Source of the DNA: Elmis aenea
Lineage: Eukaryota; Arthropoda; Insecta; Coleoptera; Elmidae
NCBI GenBank assembly: GCA_947652605.1
Contig: OX393581.1
Location: 46,399,924 to 46,463,923, forward strand
Direction of reading: 5' to 3'
DNA length: 64,000 nucleotides
Shown: one piece after another, positions 34,666 through 47,159 of the stretch
Layout: the number at the start of each line of letters is the position of its first letter
How positions within the stretch are numbered: the stretch's first letter is position 1
Made by a program: the position numbers and the translations under genes
The notes under the pieces: model-generated
Seen by the model: the letters and a program-made list of their open reading frames with translations, nothing else
Told to the model about the DNA's origin: nothing
Databases searched by the model: none

Positions 34666-36365
34666 CAGGGCCGGCTCCAGCAAGTACACTAGTGAAAAAT
34701 AAGGGTTAGCGCTTCAAACCTGTAATATAAGCAACAATTTACTATCTTAACACAAAGCATCGTAAGATTTTATAATCTATCTAATGTTTGGTAAATGCAA
34801 GTTGAGCTGAAAAAACACGAGTGCACGAAGTGCACCAGTGATTTTTTCTCATTCAACTTGCATGAATGAAGATTTGTCAAAAATTATAGATTATTTGCAA
34901 TGCACGAGTTATATTTTGTCAGAAAATTTCCTTCACCTAACCTACCTATCAAAGTAAATGTACGTTATGTCAAATATTAAAAGTACTGCCAGAGTTGTGC
35001 GTAAGTGGTGTGGTTTAAACTGCATTAAAGTAACGCTACTGGTCACCGAAATTCGTCAAAAAATTATCAAGGCCAAAATATGTAATCCCCTCTAGAAATT
35101 TATATTTTCGATCAATCACAAACTCAGATTTCTTAGAACCGACCAATAAACGCAAGAAAATCTGTTAATTGCGAAAAGGATATTATCAGTGTATGATTAT
35201 GTCATTCGTCGTTTCTAGGAAAGCTGAGTTTGTTATTGGTCGAAAACGCATACTTGACAGGATGATCAACGTCTGACAGGGGAATTTAAAATTTTTACCC
35301 TGTAATAATGCTCCTATTGGTAGTCTCTAGAAGATTTAAGATTAGTGATTGGTTGAAAACGCAAATTTGACAGGTGAAGGAATTTTTCAGGATAAAAAAC
35401 GCTTTTTTACGACATGCAATTAATAGGACATATGTAACTGTTTATGTAAAGTCCAATAATCAACTATTAAAATAATTTGATTGTTATAAACTTTGTGCAT
35501 TAAAAAAAGCATTTAAAGCCCTAGAACTGTAACTACATATTTATTTATGAAACAGTTTTCCAGTGTTACTTACTGAACTATAATAACTGGATGGTACTTT
35601 AAGTTATGTAAATTTGTACAACTCACAAACTGAAAACTTACCAAGTTTTATATACAACAAAAGAAAGACGAGTCTCACAATAACCCTAATCTCAAAACTT
35701 TGTTCTTTTACTACATTTGCAATTAATTTTTTGTTTGTATGTACATTTCTTTAAGGACTAACTTTTCGCAAAAACAAAATGCTCTTAGTTATTTATAGAA
35801 TTTTAAATGATTATAGGTATACCGTCCAAACTCATATATGGATTATTTTATTTCATACATAAACAAAAAAACTAATGATATACATAATAGATTTACTTTT
35901 GGCTCAGGACAAACAAAATTTTTAATGTTTGGTTAGATGTTTTTTTCTAGTACAGCAAAAAAACACTTACGGAAAGTTACGTTTTAAAGAAGTTGCTGAA
36001 TACTGTAAGAAACAGATAAAATAAGTGCGGTAATGTGGCTGATAAAACATTACTACGATATATAGCCAATGGATCGTTTATTTTAAAAGTGTTGAAAGTC
36101 CATTTGTAAAAAAAATGAGAAGAAAAATAATTTACACTTAATTTAGGGTAAACTTTTTATATGTAGACAATTAACAGTTTATGTTTTAAAATATCCACAG
36201 CTTTGACCAATTGAAAAACCGACAGTAAATGACATTGGATAATCAATCACAACAAAAATAGTGTAAGTCCATTTCCCACAGTCAAATAGCACTGGATCAA
36301 TGAGGAATTTCCATATTTTGTTCTGCTTTCTGCCCAGGGTCTCGCAAAACTACCAGCCGGCCCTG
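34666..36365. mobile_element. hAT-like element with CAGGGCCGGC ends, non-coding
   Basis: The left end CAGGGCCGGCTCCAGCAAG and the right end (inverse CAGGGCCGGCTGGTAGTTTT) are of the hAT type. The adjacent CCCAGGGTCTCGC block is typical of such right ends. The flanking 8-mers (GTGCAAAG, CCTGGAAT) do not match. Inside, TTCCTTCACCT at 34929 and AGGTGAAGGAA at 35381 suggest a further small inverted-repeat insertion of about 470 bp. Confidence 0.6.
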
Positions 36366-36848
36366 CCTGGAATTTGGTATATCCTTTAGGGTTGTTACAT
36401 ACAAAAAATAAAAATAACAACGATAATTTTGCTACTAAATTCAACAGCTATAAAAATTTAACCGAGCCCTGGCAAAGAAATGAAAATAAAATAAAGATGT
36501 ATTATGTAACAATTAAAACCAGTAAAATTGATAATTAAATTACCCCTATTTAATTTGGTATTTTCAATTTATCCAACGGCAATTAAAAATCTGTTTTTGT
36601 AGACCTTTAATCTTTTGCACGATAGGTTTTTAAGAAACCCACAACAATAAATAGTTTCTTTAATGAAAGCAACCGTTATTTTCGTCTTAGCAAATAAATA
36701 CTTAGAATCGGTTTTCTTAAAACACTTTTAACCCTTTTAGAACTAGTTATATCCAGTTTAAGTTCCATTAAAGACGAATGCGGCTTTCATTGCAAAGTTT
36801 AAATAGAAAAACGATGAAAAAGCTAATTTTAATTTAAAGTTTTACAGC

Positions 36849-37050
36849 TTAAATACCAAAGTATAAAAAGCTTCTAGTGGAGTTAGCAACCGTCCACTTC
36901 TTACGTTGACACGGCTGTCTATTGGGTTGAATGTGTGGCAGAGCAAAGTGCTCCTCATAAAATAACGGTAACTCTGAGGATGCTGCTATACAAATATCTG
37001 CTAGCTTTAATGGCTTTTATAATCGCTGCTTTCTCGCAATCGTTTCGTAG
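36849..37050 (+). pseudogene. decayed copy of UGT exon 4
   Basis: After TTTTACAG, the segment CCGTCCACTTCTTACGTTGA then ACGGCTGTCTATTGGGTTGA parallels exon 4 (26314-26360), and GGCTTTTATAATCGCTGC parallels the membrane anchor. Single-base losses and substitutions break the frame. It lies 6.1 kb after the exon 2 ruin, so both may belong to one dead gene; exon 3 was not found between them. Confidence 0.8.
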
Positions 37051-37389
37051 AATCGTATCACAAAATACATATTTCGGAAGCAGACCGATTTCGTTCAATA
37101 CAAATAGAATAGAAAAAAATACGTTAAGTGTAGGTTTTGCACTTAAACACTGATAGATTTTGTTAAGGTATTGCCAATTGAATACTTTAGCACCGTAACA
37201 ATATTAATTTTACAAAAAATCAAAAAAAAAATAAAGCCTGATCTTTAGTTGTAACCTTTTTAAGTTTTACAATTTTTGAAAACCGACAATTATTGGAAAT
37301 TCTTCATGAAATATATAAAGTTACCCTCAAATCCCCTGGAAAACTGCATTAGCCCAGTTCTTTTTGTGTAGCTCACGTGTGCATTCCGC

Positions 37390-37480
37390 TCGTGCGGTAG
37401 ACTGCTATATGGAGATTGGCCCCCTCTTTGACCGTTAGAGGTACAAGGATAGTGGGTAACGATGTGGATAGTCAAGGATG
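37390..37480 (-). repeat. partial copy of the tRNA-derived SINE tail
   Basis: GTGCGGTAGACTGCTATA, CCCCCTCTTTGACCGTTAGA and GATAGTGGGTAACGATGTGG repeat the body of the SINE at 37600-37710, but the tRNA-like head is absent. Confidence 0.6.
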
Positions 37481-37599
37481 AGCGATTTTTTATCCTGATA
37501 ATGTTATAAGGAAAAGATGTGGAAAATCAAGATTGGACCGAGTTAGGAATGAATGACACCATAAGAGAAAACCTGAATATCAACATAACTATGGTTGGT

Positions 37600-37862
37600 T
37601 GGTGCGGATTACGCTAGCGCGGTAGACTGCTATAGGGGGTTGACCCCCTCTTCAGCCGTTAGGGGTACAAGGATAGTGGGTAAGGATGTGGATAGTCAAG
37701 GATGGGCAAGAATAGGCGGAAGTACTGCCACCGCATTTGCTTTAACTAAAGAGGAAACCACCTGCAACCTCTACAATGACTGCCGGGCCCTGGGATTCGA
37801 ACCCATGGCCTCCCGATTGCAAGTTAGGTTGTTAGCACAACCAGCCACCGAGCTCGGTTTAG
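37600..37862 (-). repeat. tRNA-derived SINE
   Basis: On the minus strand from about 37860, GCTCGGTGGCTGGTTGTGCT resembles an internal A box and GGTTCGAATCC (37795-37805) is a perfect B box of RNA polymerase III promoters. A tRNA-unrelated body follows. This head-body arrangement is that of a SINE. The parent tRNA was not identified. Confidence 0.6.
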
Positions 37863-38479
37863 TCCAGTTAGTTTTGAACAAACTGGCGTAGGTTTTCTAG
37901 CAAGATGGCGCCCCACTTTATAACACTTTTGGTTAGCGACTTATGCTTGGAGGCTTATGTATTTGCAAAAAATTATAAAATTTAGCGTTTGATTATATAT
38001 AACATTTGATTATTAGAAGGCTTTTAAAACGTTGTAAAAACAATTATAGCCTTAATTACTAGGCAATTTATTTATCAGCAATTATACAACGATTTTATGG
38101 GAGTATTATGGTTGCAACAAGACCGGTTTAACCGGAAACGAACCCAAAGTTTGAAATGACAAATGGAACTTTCTATTTATTTTTACACTTTTAAATTCAT
38201 CTTTAAATTTACTTTAAAAAAATAAATCAAGTTGTACAGGACCGAAGTTTTCTTATACTTAACAATTTTATGAACATTCCGAACGATAAAGCACTTTCAA
38301 AATTTTAAAGAATAATTAATACTTTACACTAAGTTCTTAAAATATTATACAGGGCATTTTTTACGCTGGTCAAAGTTGTGGAATTTTGGACTTCGATAAA
38401 TAATTTTTCTTAAATACAACACTGTATTTTTATTACAGTCTTATAAAATTTAAACGTCCTTAAAAAATAATAAGCTTGT

Positions 38480-38800
38480 TTTATACAGTGTCTTAGATAG
38501 CATTTCCAGTGTGGGAATGTCACTTATTATCAGAGATACAGGTTTGCTTAAATCAAATGAATTATTCCCAAGTAGCTACAATCTATTTTGAAAAGTACAA
38601 AATTTCTCGTGCTTCAGAAATAATAGCAAAAAATATGGAAATGTTGAATTTCTTGTTCTCTCATTACTTTTTTGTCTTAATCAATAGAACAATTTTACTT
38701 GTATCCTTTGTGAGGTACATTGTTATGTAAAATGTTACTATTATTTTAGATTTTTTTATCACTTTCTGTTTTTGAGATATAACCCCCCTAATTTAATTTG
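38480..38800. repeat. left half of a foldback of the 15495-16488 family
   Basis: ATTTCCAGTGTGGGAATGTC, AGAGATACAGGTTTGCTTAA and GAAAAGTACAAAATTTCTCG follow the left arm of 15495-16488. The right arm is missing. Confidence 0.6.
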
Positions 38801-40470
38801 TTCTTAAGGGCCGTCAAGTTAGCGTTGAATTAGTTAAATGTGCATTTTTCCATTTTCTCATGATAAACAGGGTTCTAGTTTTTCGAGGGCCACTATGGGG
38901 ATCTCGTAAACGGTAAGAGTTACGACTTCGGTCGAACTAGGGCAAAGTTGCATATTCAGGTGCTTAATAATTTGATGAAAACAGAACTTATCTAGCTGTT
39001 TTAGTTTGTGAGATATAAGGAAAAAAGTAAAAACATAGATTTTTATATTTTGCCCGTAACTTTTTCATTTGATGTAGAATTTCATTTCTGTTAAAACTTG
39101 TTCATGGCAACTTTTTGTAAGGAATCAAAATCTCTAATTATATTTTCTATGCGACGTTTCGATTTTTATAAACCATCATCAGGTAATTTTTTTCTTATGG
39201 AAGCTATACCTGATTTTAACGCCAATTTGTCGAGCATTTCATTTTGAATTCAATAATGTATAACACTTGGCACTTTTTTGAAACACTTGTTAAAAATGGC
39301 AAAAACAAATATTTTATTTTGAAAAATTCCTAATCGGCATGGTAAATAATTGTGAAGACACCTTCGACGCGCTTCCAACCCGAAGACAAACTATACACTT
39401 AAAAGCTTAATATTCATTTAAATTTTGTATCGCTTGCTTTTTAAATTCTTAGAGATACATTTTGTTTTACCACAGGTAAGAAGTGCAGAAGCACACACAC
39501 ACACATATTTGATTATTAGGTAGTTATTTTGACCATTATAATAAGGCTTTTGTTGATTGCAATATCATATCCTTTATTTAAGTTAAACCTAATCTCGTAT
39601 AATACTAAGGACACTTGCTAATGTCGTTCCAAGTAACAACTTTCGTGGCTCGTGAATGTATATTATGCAATTCGATTTACATAATGATATACATTTTTGA
39701 TAATGGTGGTAATGTCCCGAGTCTGGCGACCCAATTATCTTCAAGCTCTAGCCAACCTTCATTAGGGCTTTCATATAATTAATCAAACGCTGTTATTTGT
39801 GTAACACCTTGATGTGGAATTTGCGGAAAAAGCGATTAATACTTAATGCGTTATTGATGTTTTATAATCTAAACACAAAGTGACTGGGAAATAGAATCTC
39901 CTACATAATTAATCAACCACTAGCGCCTCTATGAGGGTTGGGTCGGACAATTTACCAGAATAGGAAATTCAACGTCGCTTACACAATAAAACATTGTCTA
40001 ATGCAAAATTGTTGTCACATTTGGGTAGACGTTTTACAACTTTAAATAGTAATTACGAAAATAGATGACGCGATGCGGAACGTGATTTTCATCGTGCCAT
40101 TCATTCCTAACATTCTGGTGCGAAGCATAAAATTTAACACGCACATTTTGCGTTATCCGTGTTGAAAGGAACTGTCATTACGGTTAATAGGAGGCAAACA
40201 AACGAAAATGATACTGCGCGTATTTTATTAAAACGAGCATTCGTTTAAACACATTAACCAAATGACATTCAATACAAAAAAATATCCTTAAACAATTCAA
40301 CATAAAATTATAGTTTTCTTTACAATAAGATCAAAAAATATAATATATTGAATACTGTAAATACTTGTTTAAGCGATACATTTCATAAAATAATTAATAA
40401 GCTTCGTTAAAGGTCCTTTAAAAAAGATAAAAGATTTTTAATTAAGCCTATCTATATCAACTTTTGATAT
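38801..40470. other. intergenic stretch with Penelope-like scraps
   Basis: Near 38880-38940 there is part of the foldback seen at 10722. At 39355-39400 CACCTTCGACGCGCTTCCAA echoes the Penelope tail at 12975. A short AC-repeat lies at 39493. No gene is seen. Confidence 0.45.
39151..39183 (-). ncRNA. hammerhead-ribozyme-like motif
   Basis: The minus strand reads CCTGATGATGGTTTATAAAA then ATCGAAACGTCGC. It contains the full CTGATGA box, a possible stem II (GGTTT with AAATC), GAAAC and the GTC cleavage site in the correct order. Penelope-like elements are known to carry such minimal hammerheads, and a Penelope-like tail lies 170 bp away on the other strand. Confidence 0.5.
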
Positions 40471-40471
40471 A

Positions 40472-41233
40472 CAGGTCTGCGCAAAAGTATGGAAACAGAC
40501 AAATATCTAGAATAGGTAAAAATGGTTAAATTACGTCTACATTATTAGAAATGTCGAAAATAAGTAAGGAAAAGATAATATTATATAACTTTCTTGTTAT
40601 TATTTTTCATTTGTTTCAAAGTTACCGCTGTTATGTTGACCAAATAATTTACAATAAAATCGCGATATCTCAAAAAAACATTAGTTTTAGGTAGGAAACA
40701 TAGTTAACCTTTAAAAGACAATCAAATTTTCTACAAGACTATGTAAAAACAAAAAGGGTGTTGTGTTTAAGAAAATTGAGTTATCGATATAAAAGTTTCA
40801 TAAGTATGACCAAGCGTAAAAAACACCCTGTATAATATTCTAAAAATGTGTTAATTAATCTATTGTCAATCTAATTTTTAAACAATATCATGCTTTTTAA
40901 ATAACTTTAATGTTAAAAAAATGTAAGTGCTGAACGCTAAAAATTTTCATAAAAATGTAAATTTTACGAAAACAGTTGACTTTAGTCTGACCCGTACAGC
41001 CTTATACATTTTTTAAGGTAAATTTTAAGAGGAATCTAAAAATTTAAATATATACAGAGGGTTTTATTTAACATTTCAAAGTTTGAGTCCGTTTCCGGTT
41101 GAACCGGAAGTTGTATAGCCACAATATGTTCATCGAATCCGAAAAGTACCATAACGCTCAGATACAAAATTTTATTGTTATATCTGCAATAGTATTCTAG
41201 ATATTTGTCTGTTTCCATACTTTTGCGCAACCG
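40472..41233. mobile_element. 762-bp foldback element with TA duplication
   Basis: It starts CAGGTCTGCGCAAAAGTATG after TA and ends with the inverse CATACTTTTGCGCAACCG before TA. The arms also share AAACAGACAAATATCTAGAA. The interior carries smaller CAGGGTG-type pieces. Relatives or fragments lie at 10010-10710, 23245-23640, 50818-51235 and 53700-54250, so this family is a major repeat of the window. Confidence 0.75.
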
Positions 41234-41868
41234 TATATAAAAAAAACTATTTTGCCACTAACAAAAGAAATACAAGAACAATGACGAAATAAAATAAAAA
41301 TATGCTATAAAAATGACGAATAAAATACTTAAATGGTTAAATGACACTGAATATTTTTTAAACCCAAGTTTTCATCCAGGTCAAATTTATTAGAACCTAA
41401 TAAACGTATCAGTGCGAAAAACCTGCGCGCACATGTACTGATTTTGCATTGAAGATTTTAGACAAAATGTGTTCACTAGAGCGATTTACCCCATGAAAGG
41501 TCGGTCAAATCAAAACTGAGGTTAAAACGTGGTTAAAATGTGGCACGGAATTTGTTCAACGCTAGCAAATTGTGTAGACCGCGAAATTGTCGAGAATAAA
41601 ATACGGTTTAGCTAATTTGCCTATTTAGGTGTTGTTAAAATACCACAGAGTTTAGCCAAATTCTCATACTCACTACAGTTGCTCATCAATGTTTTTTTAA
41701 TTGATTCCGCATGATAAAATGCAAAGAATATTAATTTTAAAAAAATAATACAATATATTAGTTTCTAGCTACACCAGCCACCATTTTTAGTATACAAATA
41801 AGGTGCACTTTGTATTTTTAAGTGATCGTGGCAATATCAAAAATTATTTTGTATCTTTAAGCTATTAA

Positions 41869-42205
41869 TCTATATATATAAAAGAGCTTGTTTGTTTGTT
41901 TGTTTGTTTATTTGTTTATGTGTTTGTTCGCTATAGAATCCTAGGTCCGTTGACCGATCGGGTCCAAATTTTGCACAGTTACTATTTAGGACCTGACGGA
42001 TCAAACGTCGTATAAAGGACGGCCGGGAACAGCCGGGAACGGCCGGAAACGTCTGGGAACGTCCGCCAAGCGCGAGCGCGCAGCGCGAGTAGTCTTTGAT
42101 TGATAATCTGGGAACGTCCGCCGGGCGCGAGCGCGGAGCGCGAGTAGTCTGTGATTGATTAAAGGGAATTGTAATCACCCGTGCAACGCCGGGTCAATCA
42201 GCTAG
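41869..42205. mobile_element. non-autonomous Helitron, copy 3
   Basis: TCTATATATATAAAAGAGC after A, a TTTG tract, duplicated GGAACGTCC..GCGAGCGCG blocks, the hairpin ACCCG..CGGGT, and a CTAG end before T. It is the only copy of the three outside the UGT gene. Its last bases (CAATCAGCTAG) differ from the AAATCGCCTAG of the other two. Confidence 0.82.
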
Positions 42206-42639
42206 TATTATTATATAATTATTTTTTTTACATGTATTCTGTGAAATAATAAAATTCTACATTACAGGCAACTTATAATAATAATAATAATATGCAGCAT
42301 CAGTGTAAAAAAGTTGACATAAACCAGCAGGTCTGTGCAATCTGCAACCCGAAAAATAACACTATATCAGACACAATTAAATTTTTTATCCGTAATTATG
42401 CATTTGGTTGACCTAAATTGCAGCAAAATATTTAGTAAAAACTCTCCGTCATAGAGAGAACTACGGTCTTCGTGTCACATCTTTCTCAGCAATTGATGTA
42501 TCAATACATTAAAATGTAATCAGTTTTTAGCCATCACGGAAAAAGGCAATTTATTTTGGCTTAGCTATTTTAATACTCTTCATTTAACTTAAAGTAAAAC
42601 ATCATTCACTGTAATCCTGTGGAAGGCTGTCACGCACAT

Positions 42640-42836
42640 GTTAACTTACACAAGATGTCAAACTGAGGCATCCACTTCTGGATCATTACATAGTCGGGCT
42701 GTCCGGGCATTGTCTCGTTTTCCTGTTTGGAAATACGCGCTGTGCCGGCCGACCAAAGGCTCGCACAAACATTTGTCTCTTCCTCTCGGGAAACTATGCC
42801 CTCAGTTGACGGAATCCAAGCAGAGGTATATTAGTC
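42640..42836 (-). pseudogene. inverted, frameshifted copy of UGT exon 2
   Basis: The minus strand reads AGAGACAAATGTTTGTGCGA (MFVRAFGR), then a one-base loss, then ACAATGCCCGGACAGCCCGA (TMPGQPD) and ATCCAGAAGTGGATGCCTCA (IQKWMPQFDIL), ending at a good splice donor TTGTGTAAGTT. It is less decayed than the copy at 30515 but cannot be translated through. Its partner exons on the minus strand were not found. Confidence 0.85.
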
Positions 42837-43244
42837 AATGACTTAATTCATTATTGATTTTCCCACAGACAGAACACAGCGAATTTGTTACGAAAGCAAT
42901 CCTAGATAAACTTAAATAACGGTTAGGTTGATTTTCCGGTTAAACGATTTTTCGAGTTTTTAACTTTGTCTTGCAAACAAATCAAAAATCCTTAGTTGTG
43001 GTGATTAATTGCATTTAATTTCGGAAGAGGAACAGAAACAAACTGTGACCATTATGACGTTTTTTATTTTTCAGGTATGCAATATATTAATATGAAAATA
43101 GAAGCAGGATGACCGTAGTCTACTACTTTAAAATATTTTTAAAATATATAGGATGTCCCAAATTTTGGGATTTATAAAAAAATTATAGTTATGTCTACCA
43201 ATGATCTATAATAGAAGAAAACAATGCAATTAATTTTTTTAAGT

Positions 43245-43385
43245 ATAAAAAACAGAGGATCACATATTCACAATTAAACAGATTATAACTAAAACACAAC
43301 CAAAAAAAAGCATACTTCGCTTTTACAGATCGACAAAAAGCATTCAATAAAGCGCCTAGACACCAGTTTTAAGTCAATTTTCTTA
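43245..43385 (+). pseudogene. LINE reverse transcriptase fragment (N-terminal fingers)
   Basis: One frame gives EDHIFTIKQIITKTQP and, after a shift, another gives AYFAFTDRQKAFNKAPRHQ. Together these are the DHIFTLRQI and FxDxxKAFDxVPR blocks around the first catalytic Asp of LINE polymerases. It is very short and broken. Confidence 0.6.
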
Positions 43386-43389
43386 AAGT

Positions 43390-45179
43390 AAATCGGTGCG
43401 TTTGGTTGTCGGAAAAATTCAGTAACATATTCTTGGATTGGTTTTGTCAAGTTCAATCTTTAATAAATTGAATTTTTGATTAAATTGGTATGAATTAAAG
43501 TGTGTGAAGTACGTTTCGCTTTTGAAATCGCAGAAAGCTTATTAAAAAAATATATATTCATCTTTAATCAGATTAATTATCATGATAATTTTTAATATTA
43601 AAACGTAATAAGCGAGTAATGAATATAATTATGATCATGTAAATATGTTATGTCGAAAAAGCCTGCATACAGTAAATGTTGCTAGCGTTTTAAATTTAAT
43701 ACAATTGAGTGAATTTAATGGACGTCGGTTTTAATTAATTATAATTTTATCGCGTTGTGAAAACTAACTAATAGGTCATACATTCACATTATATGTTGCC
43801 AATGTTTTCAGTGTGTAAATTTGATTAACAAATTTCATTTGCTCTTTTAGCTTTGTAAATAAATGAATTTTGTGTGGTGTTCCACATAGAAAAATTATAT
43901 TTGTACTGCGCTAAATATGTTATTAAAAGGCTACATACCCCTTGGGAAGTTCTTATAAACGATTTTTCAAAAATATTTTTATTTTACAGTAGGTACCTAC
44001 AATCCGATAACCACTTGATTAAAAGGTTTGAAAATTTCATTAAAAAAATGTCCAAGGCTGGTGTAGCGGTCCCTTACGGTTGCGCGTAGTTATGACATTG
44101 CCTTTATACAATCTCACCCATAAAACGCTTAAACTCAAACTCATTTTAGCCCACCAAAACGGGAGATGCGTGTTATACTTGAGAACTCCAAAATACGCCA
44201 TTTTTAGTACTAAATAAGCGCACGTACAGCTGTGAGACATTGTTGCAAGACGCATTCGCAGTTTTGGCAACAGCGATCCATGACCGCGTCCCGGCGTTTT
44301 TCTCAGCATGGTGTTTCTAAAAACGGTAACCATAATATCTCAAAAACTAATAACCCGATTACACGAGATTTGATACATAATGCTATGATACACTATGAAG
44401 AAGTTAATGAACATTCTAACCAAAACAATATTAGCAAATCGCTAAATAAATTACATTATTATATTATATTATTATAACGTTTAAATTACTTTTATAACGT
44501 TATGTGACTTATGCCTGATATTCATTGATTTCCAATGATGGTTTAATAAACGGGGAATTATTTTTAAAAGTTTTAACTCTCTGTGCAACAAATCATCAGT
44601 TTTAAAATTAATTGGCGAATCGAACACATTTCAATATTTTCAAAGTTTAGTTCCAAACTTTTAACATTACAATGTATTCAAACAACTCCGACGTTGTTAA
44701 ATCGAATATTAAAGCTCCTGGAACAATTTTAAACGTTCATATTTGTTAGGGCAAAATTATTAGCGTTAAATAAGTTGCAAGCCTCGCGAGGCATTAATAA
44801 AACTGAATTTATAACTTATTCTAGCTGAAAACGCCAGCAATAAATTGCATTTTGAGTAAAGTTGCAAACAGTTGTGGTACCAAATCGGGTTTTTATCTGA
44901 CTCTACCGGCGAAATTTATTGATAGTCTTCTGTCTACTTTATATAATAGTTTCACAACAGTCACCAAGTACACCGACCAATATTAATCTAAAATATTTTG
45001 ACATAAAGAGTGCAACGAAAATAAAATTGTCTCTTTGGCGTTTAAGGAAATAGAATATTCATATTATGCTAAAATTTTAGTAACAGATTGTTAATAACCA
45101 ATTTTTCACCTTAGCTTTTTTGCAAACTTTAATATTGTACCTGCTATATTGGTTGAATGAAACACAAATTTCCATTTAG
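43390..45179. other. intergenic stretch with one GC-richer patch
   Basis: No gene is recognised. A patch at about 44050-44330 is richer in G+C than its surroundings and holds a 97-codon minus-strand frame with no motif I know. Confidence 0.4.
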
Positions 45180-46440
45180 CAGCTTTATTCTTCTTCTTAC
45201 CGTGCCTACCCATTACGAGATGTTGGCTATACACAACGCGATTTTAATTTTGTTAGCAGCATTACGGGATAATTCCGTGGTTGTGGTGTTGTACCAAGTT
45301 CTCAGATTCTTCAACCACGGGATCCTTCTCCGTCTCGGACCCTTCTTTCCATCTACCTTCCCCTGAAGTATCAGTTGCAACAGTCCGCACTTTTCTGGAA
45401 GTCTCATTATGTGACATATTGTGTACTTTAGCTTTCTCCTTTTAACAGTATTCACAACCCCTGCCTTTCCTTTCCTTAGGACCTCTTCGTTGGTGACATG
45501 GTCCTTCCTACGTATCTGTCTGTAAGTCCATATCTTGAACGCATTGTTTTTTCGTTGAAGCCTCCGTTAATGTCCAAGATTCTACTCCGTACAGAAGCAC
45601 CGGGAAAACTTCACCAATCTAACCTTAAGTTGGAGACTCAGACTGTGGTTCTTTAAAACTGTATTTATTTTATGAAATGCTGCTCTGGGCTTTTCTAACC
45701 GGCATCTTATTTTAGCCGAATGGTCCCATTGTGCATTCAGTAAACTTCCCAAGTACGTGAATGTTTCAACTTTTTCTATTTCTACATTGTGTAGGAGAAG
45801 CTTTCCCGGGTTTAGTAGAATGTTTTTATTAATTACCATGCATTTGGTCTTTTTGACACATAGTTTGGGGCCATGTCGATCGCTGGCTCGCTGGCTGTAG
45901 TTATGCTATTCAAGAGCTGTTGCAATCCTTTCATGGAGATTGCAAATATGACAGTATCGTCAACATATCCAATGCTGTTCATAAGTTCTCCATTAATGTT
46001 TATTCCTTGATCGACCTCGTACAGAGCTTCTTGGAATATTTTTTTCGGAATACAGATTGAAAACATGGGCGACATCACGCATCCTTGTTTAACCCATCGT
46101 TGTATAACTACGCTCTCAGTGTTAGTTCCTTCTATCTTGACGTTTGCACTCTGGTTCCAATAGAGGTTTCCAATTATTCGAATATCTTTCTCGTCAATCT
46201 TTTTAAAAATGGCTATACATTTTGAGTGTTGAACTGCATCGTATGGCTTTTCGTAATCTACAAGCATGTATAGATATCGCAGTCCATGTCCTGACACCTC
46301 TGGAATAACACTTGTATGCTAAAGAGTGCTTCTCTTGTGCCCAATGCATTCCTAAAACCAAACTGTTTGTTCGGTGTTGGACATTTGTTCTTTGCATCTG
46401 TTGGCAGCTTTACTTTTTCTTAATCCCTAGTAGCTCACCA
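45180..46440 (-). pseudogene. LINE reverse transcriptase, 3' two-thirds
   Basis: In order on the minus strand: GFRNALGTREALF (frame-shifted), LVDYEKPYDAVQHSKCIAIF, ANVKIEGTNTESVV..QGCVMSP, GYVDDTVIF with an intact VDD catalytic pair, then KVETFTYLGSLLNAQWDHSA, and the C-terminal part GKVDGKKGPRRRRIPWLKNL. It ends with GTGGGTAGG-like sequence and AAGAAGAAGAATAAAG. This is the finger-palm-thumb order of an insect non-LTR polymerase. Several frameshifts separate the blocks. Confidence 0.85.
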
Positions 46441-47159
46441 GGTATATTTCTTTAAAACTTTACATTGCTTAATATTTAAGAAAAACCGTTTAGACTAAAT
46501 TAGTGCAAGGACCATTATATTTTAATCCTATCATAGAACAACATTCGTTAACTAATAAACCACAAAAAAGCAGCAACGCATTGGTAAACCAAATGATTTG
46601 TCTCTTGAAGTATGTGTACAACGCTCACTGTAATAAAATCATTGTTTTTTATGATCCTTTAGTGGCTAAAGTTTACGAGTAATTAATTATTGCTTTACAA
46701 TACTGTTAAGCAGGCTAAAGAAACAAAAACATGATTTAAATTACTTCTTTTTTAATAGTTGTGCACTAAATAAATCAAAAATGAAACAACTTTTGAGGAA
46801 AACGAAGTCTATTTTTTACCGTATTTAAGTTTGAATACTACGTATTTTACTTTGAAACAAGAAATGGGTCAGCCTCTGATATCCGTTTGTGTATCGCAGG
46901 TATGTAGAGTATTATACTTCAGGGGTTCTTTTAAACAATGCAGCAGCGATCTAGTCGGCTTTAAGCAAAATTGAACATGCGTGAGACATGATAAACGTTT
47001 CCCCAAAATCACCGCCCCCTCGGATGATTTAGTAGCATTTCACAATCAGGCCTTTGCAACAGTGAATATGCAATACAACAGGAAATCATTTTCATACTAA
47101 AAAGCAAAGTTTGATATTTTCAAGTACCTACTGATTTCGGATAAGCAGAACTGCAATTT
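46441..47159. other. AT-rich intergenic stretch
   Basis: Nothing could be supported here. Confidence 0.4.

Noticed and set aside
37780..37862. functional tRNA gene
   Set aside because: The B box is good, but no acceptor stem or cloverleaf can be formed and a SINE body follows.
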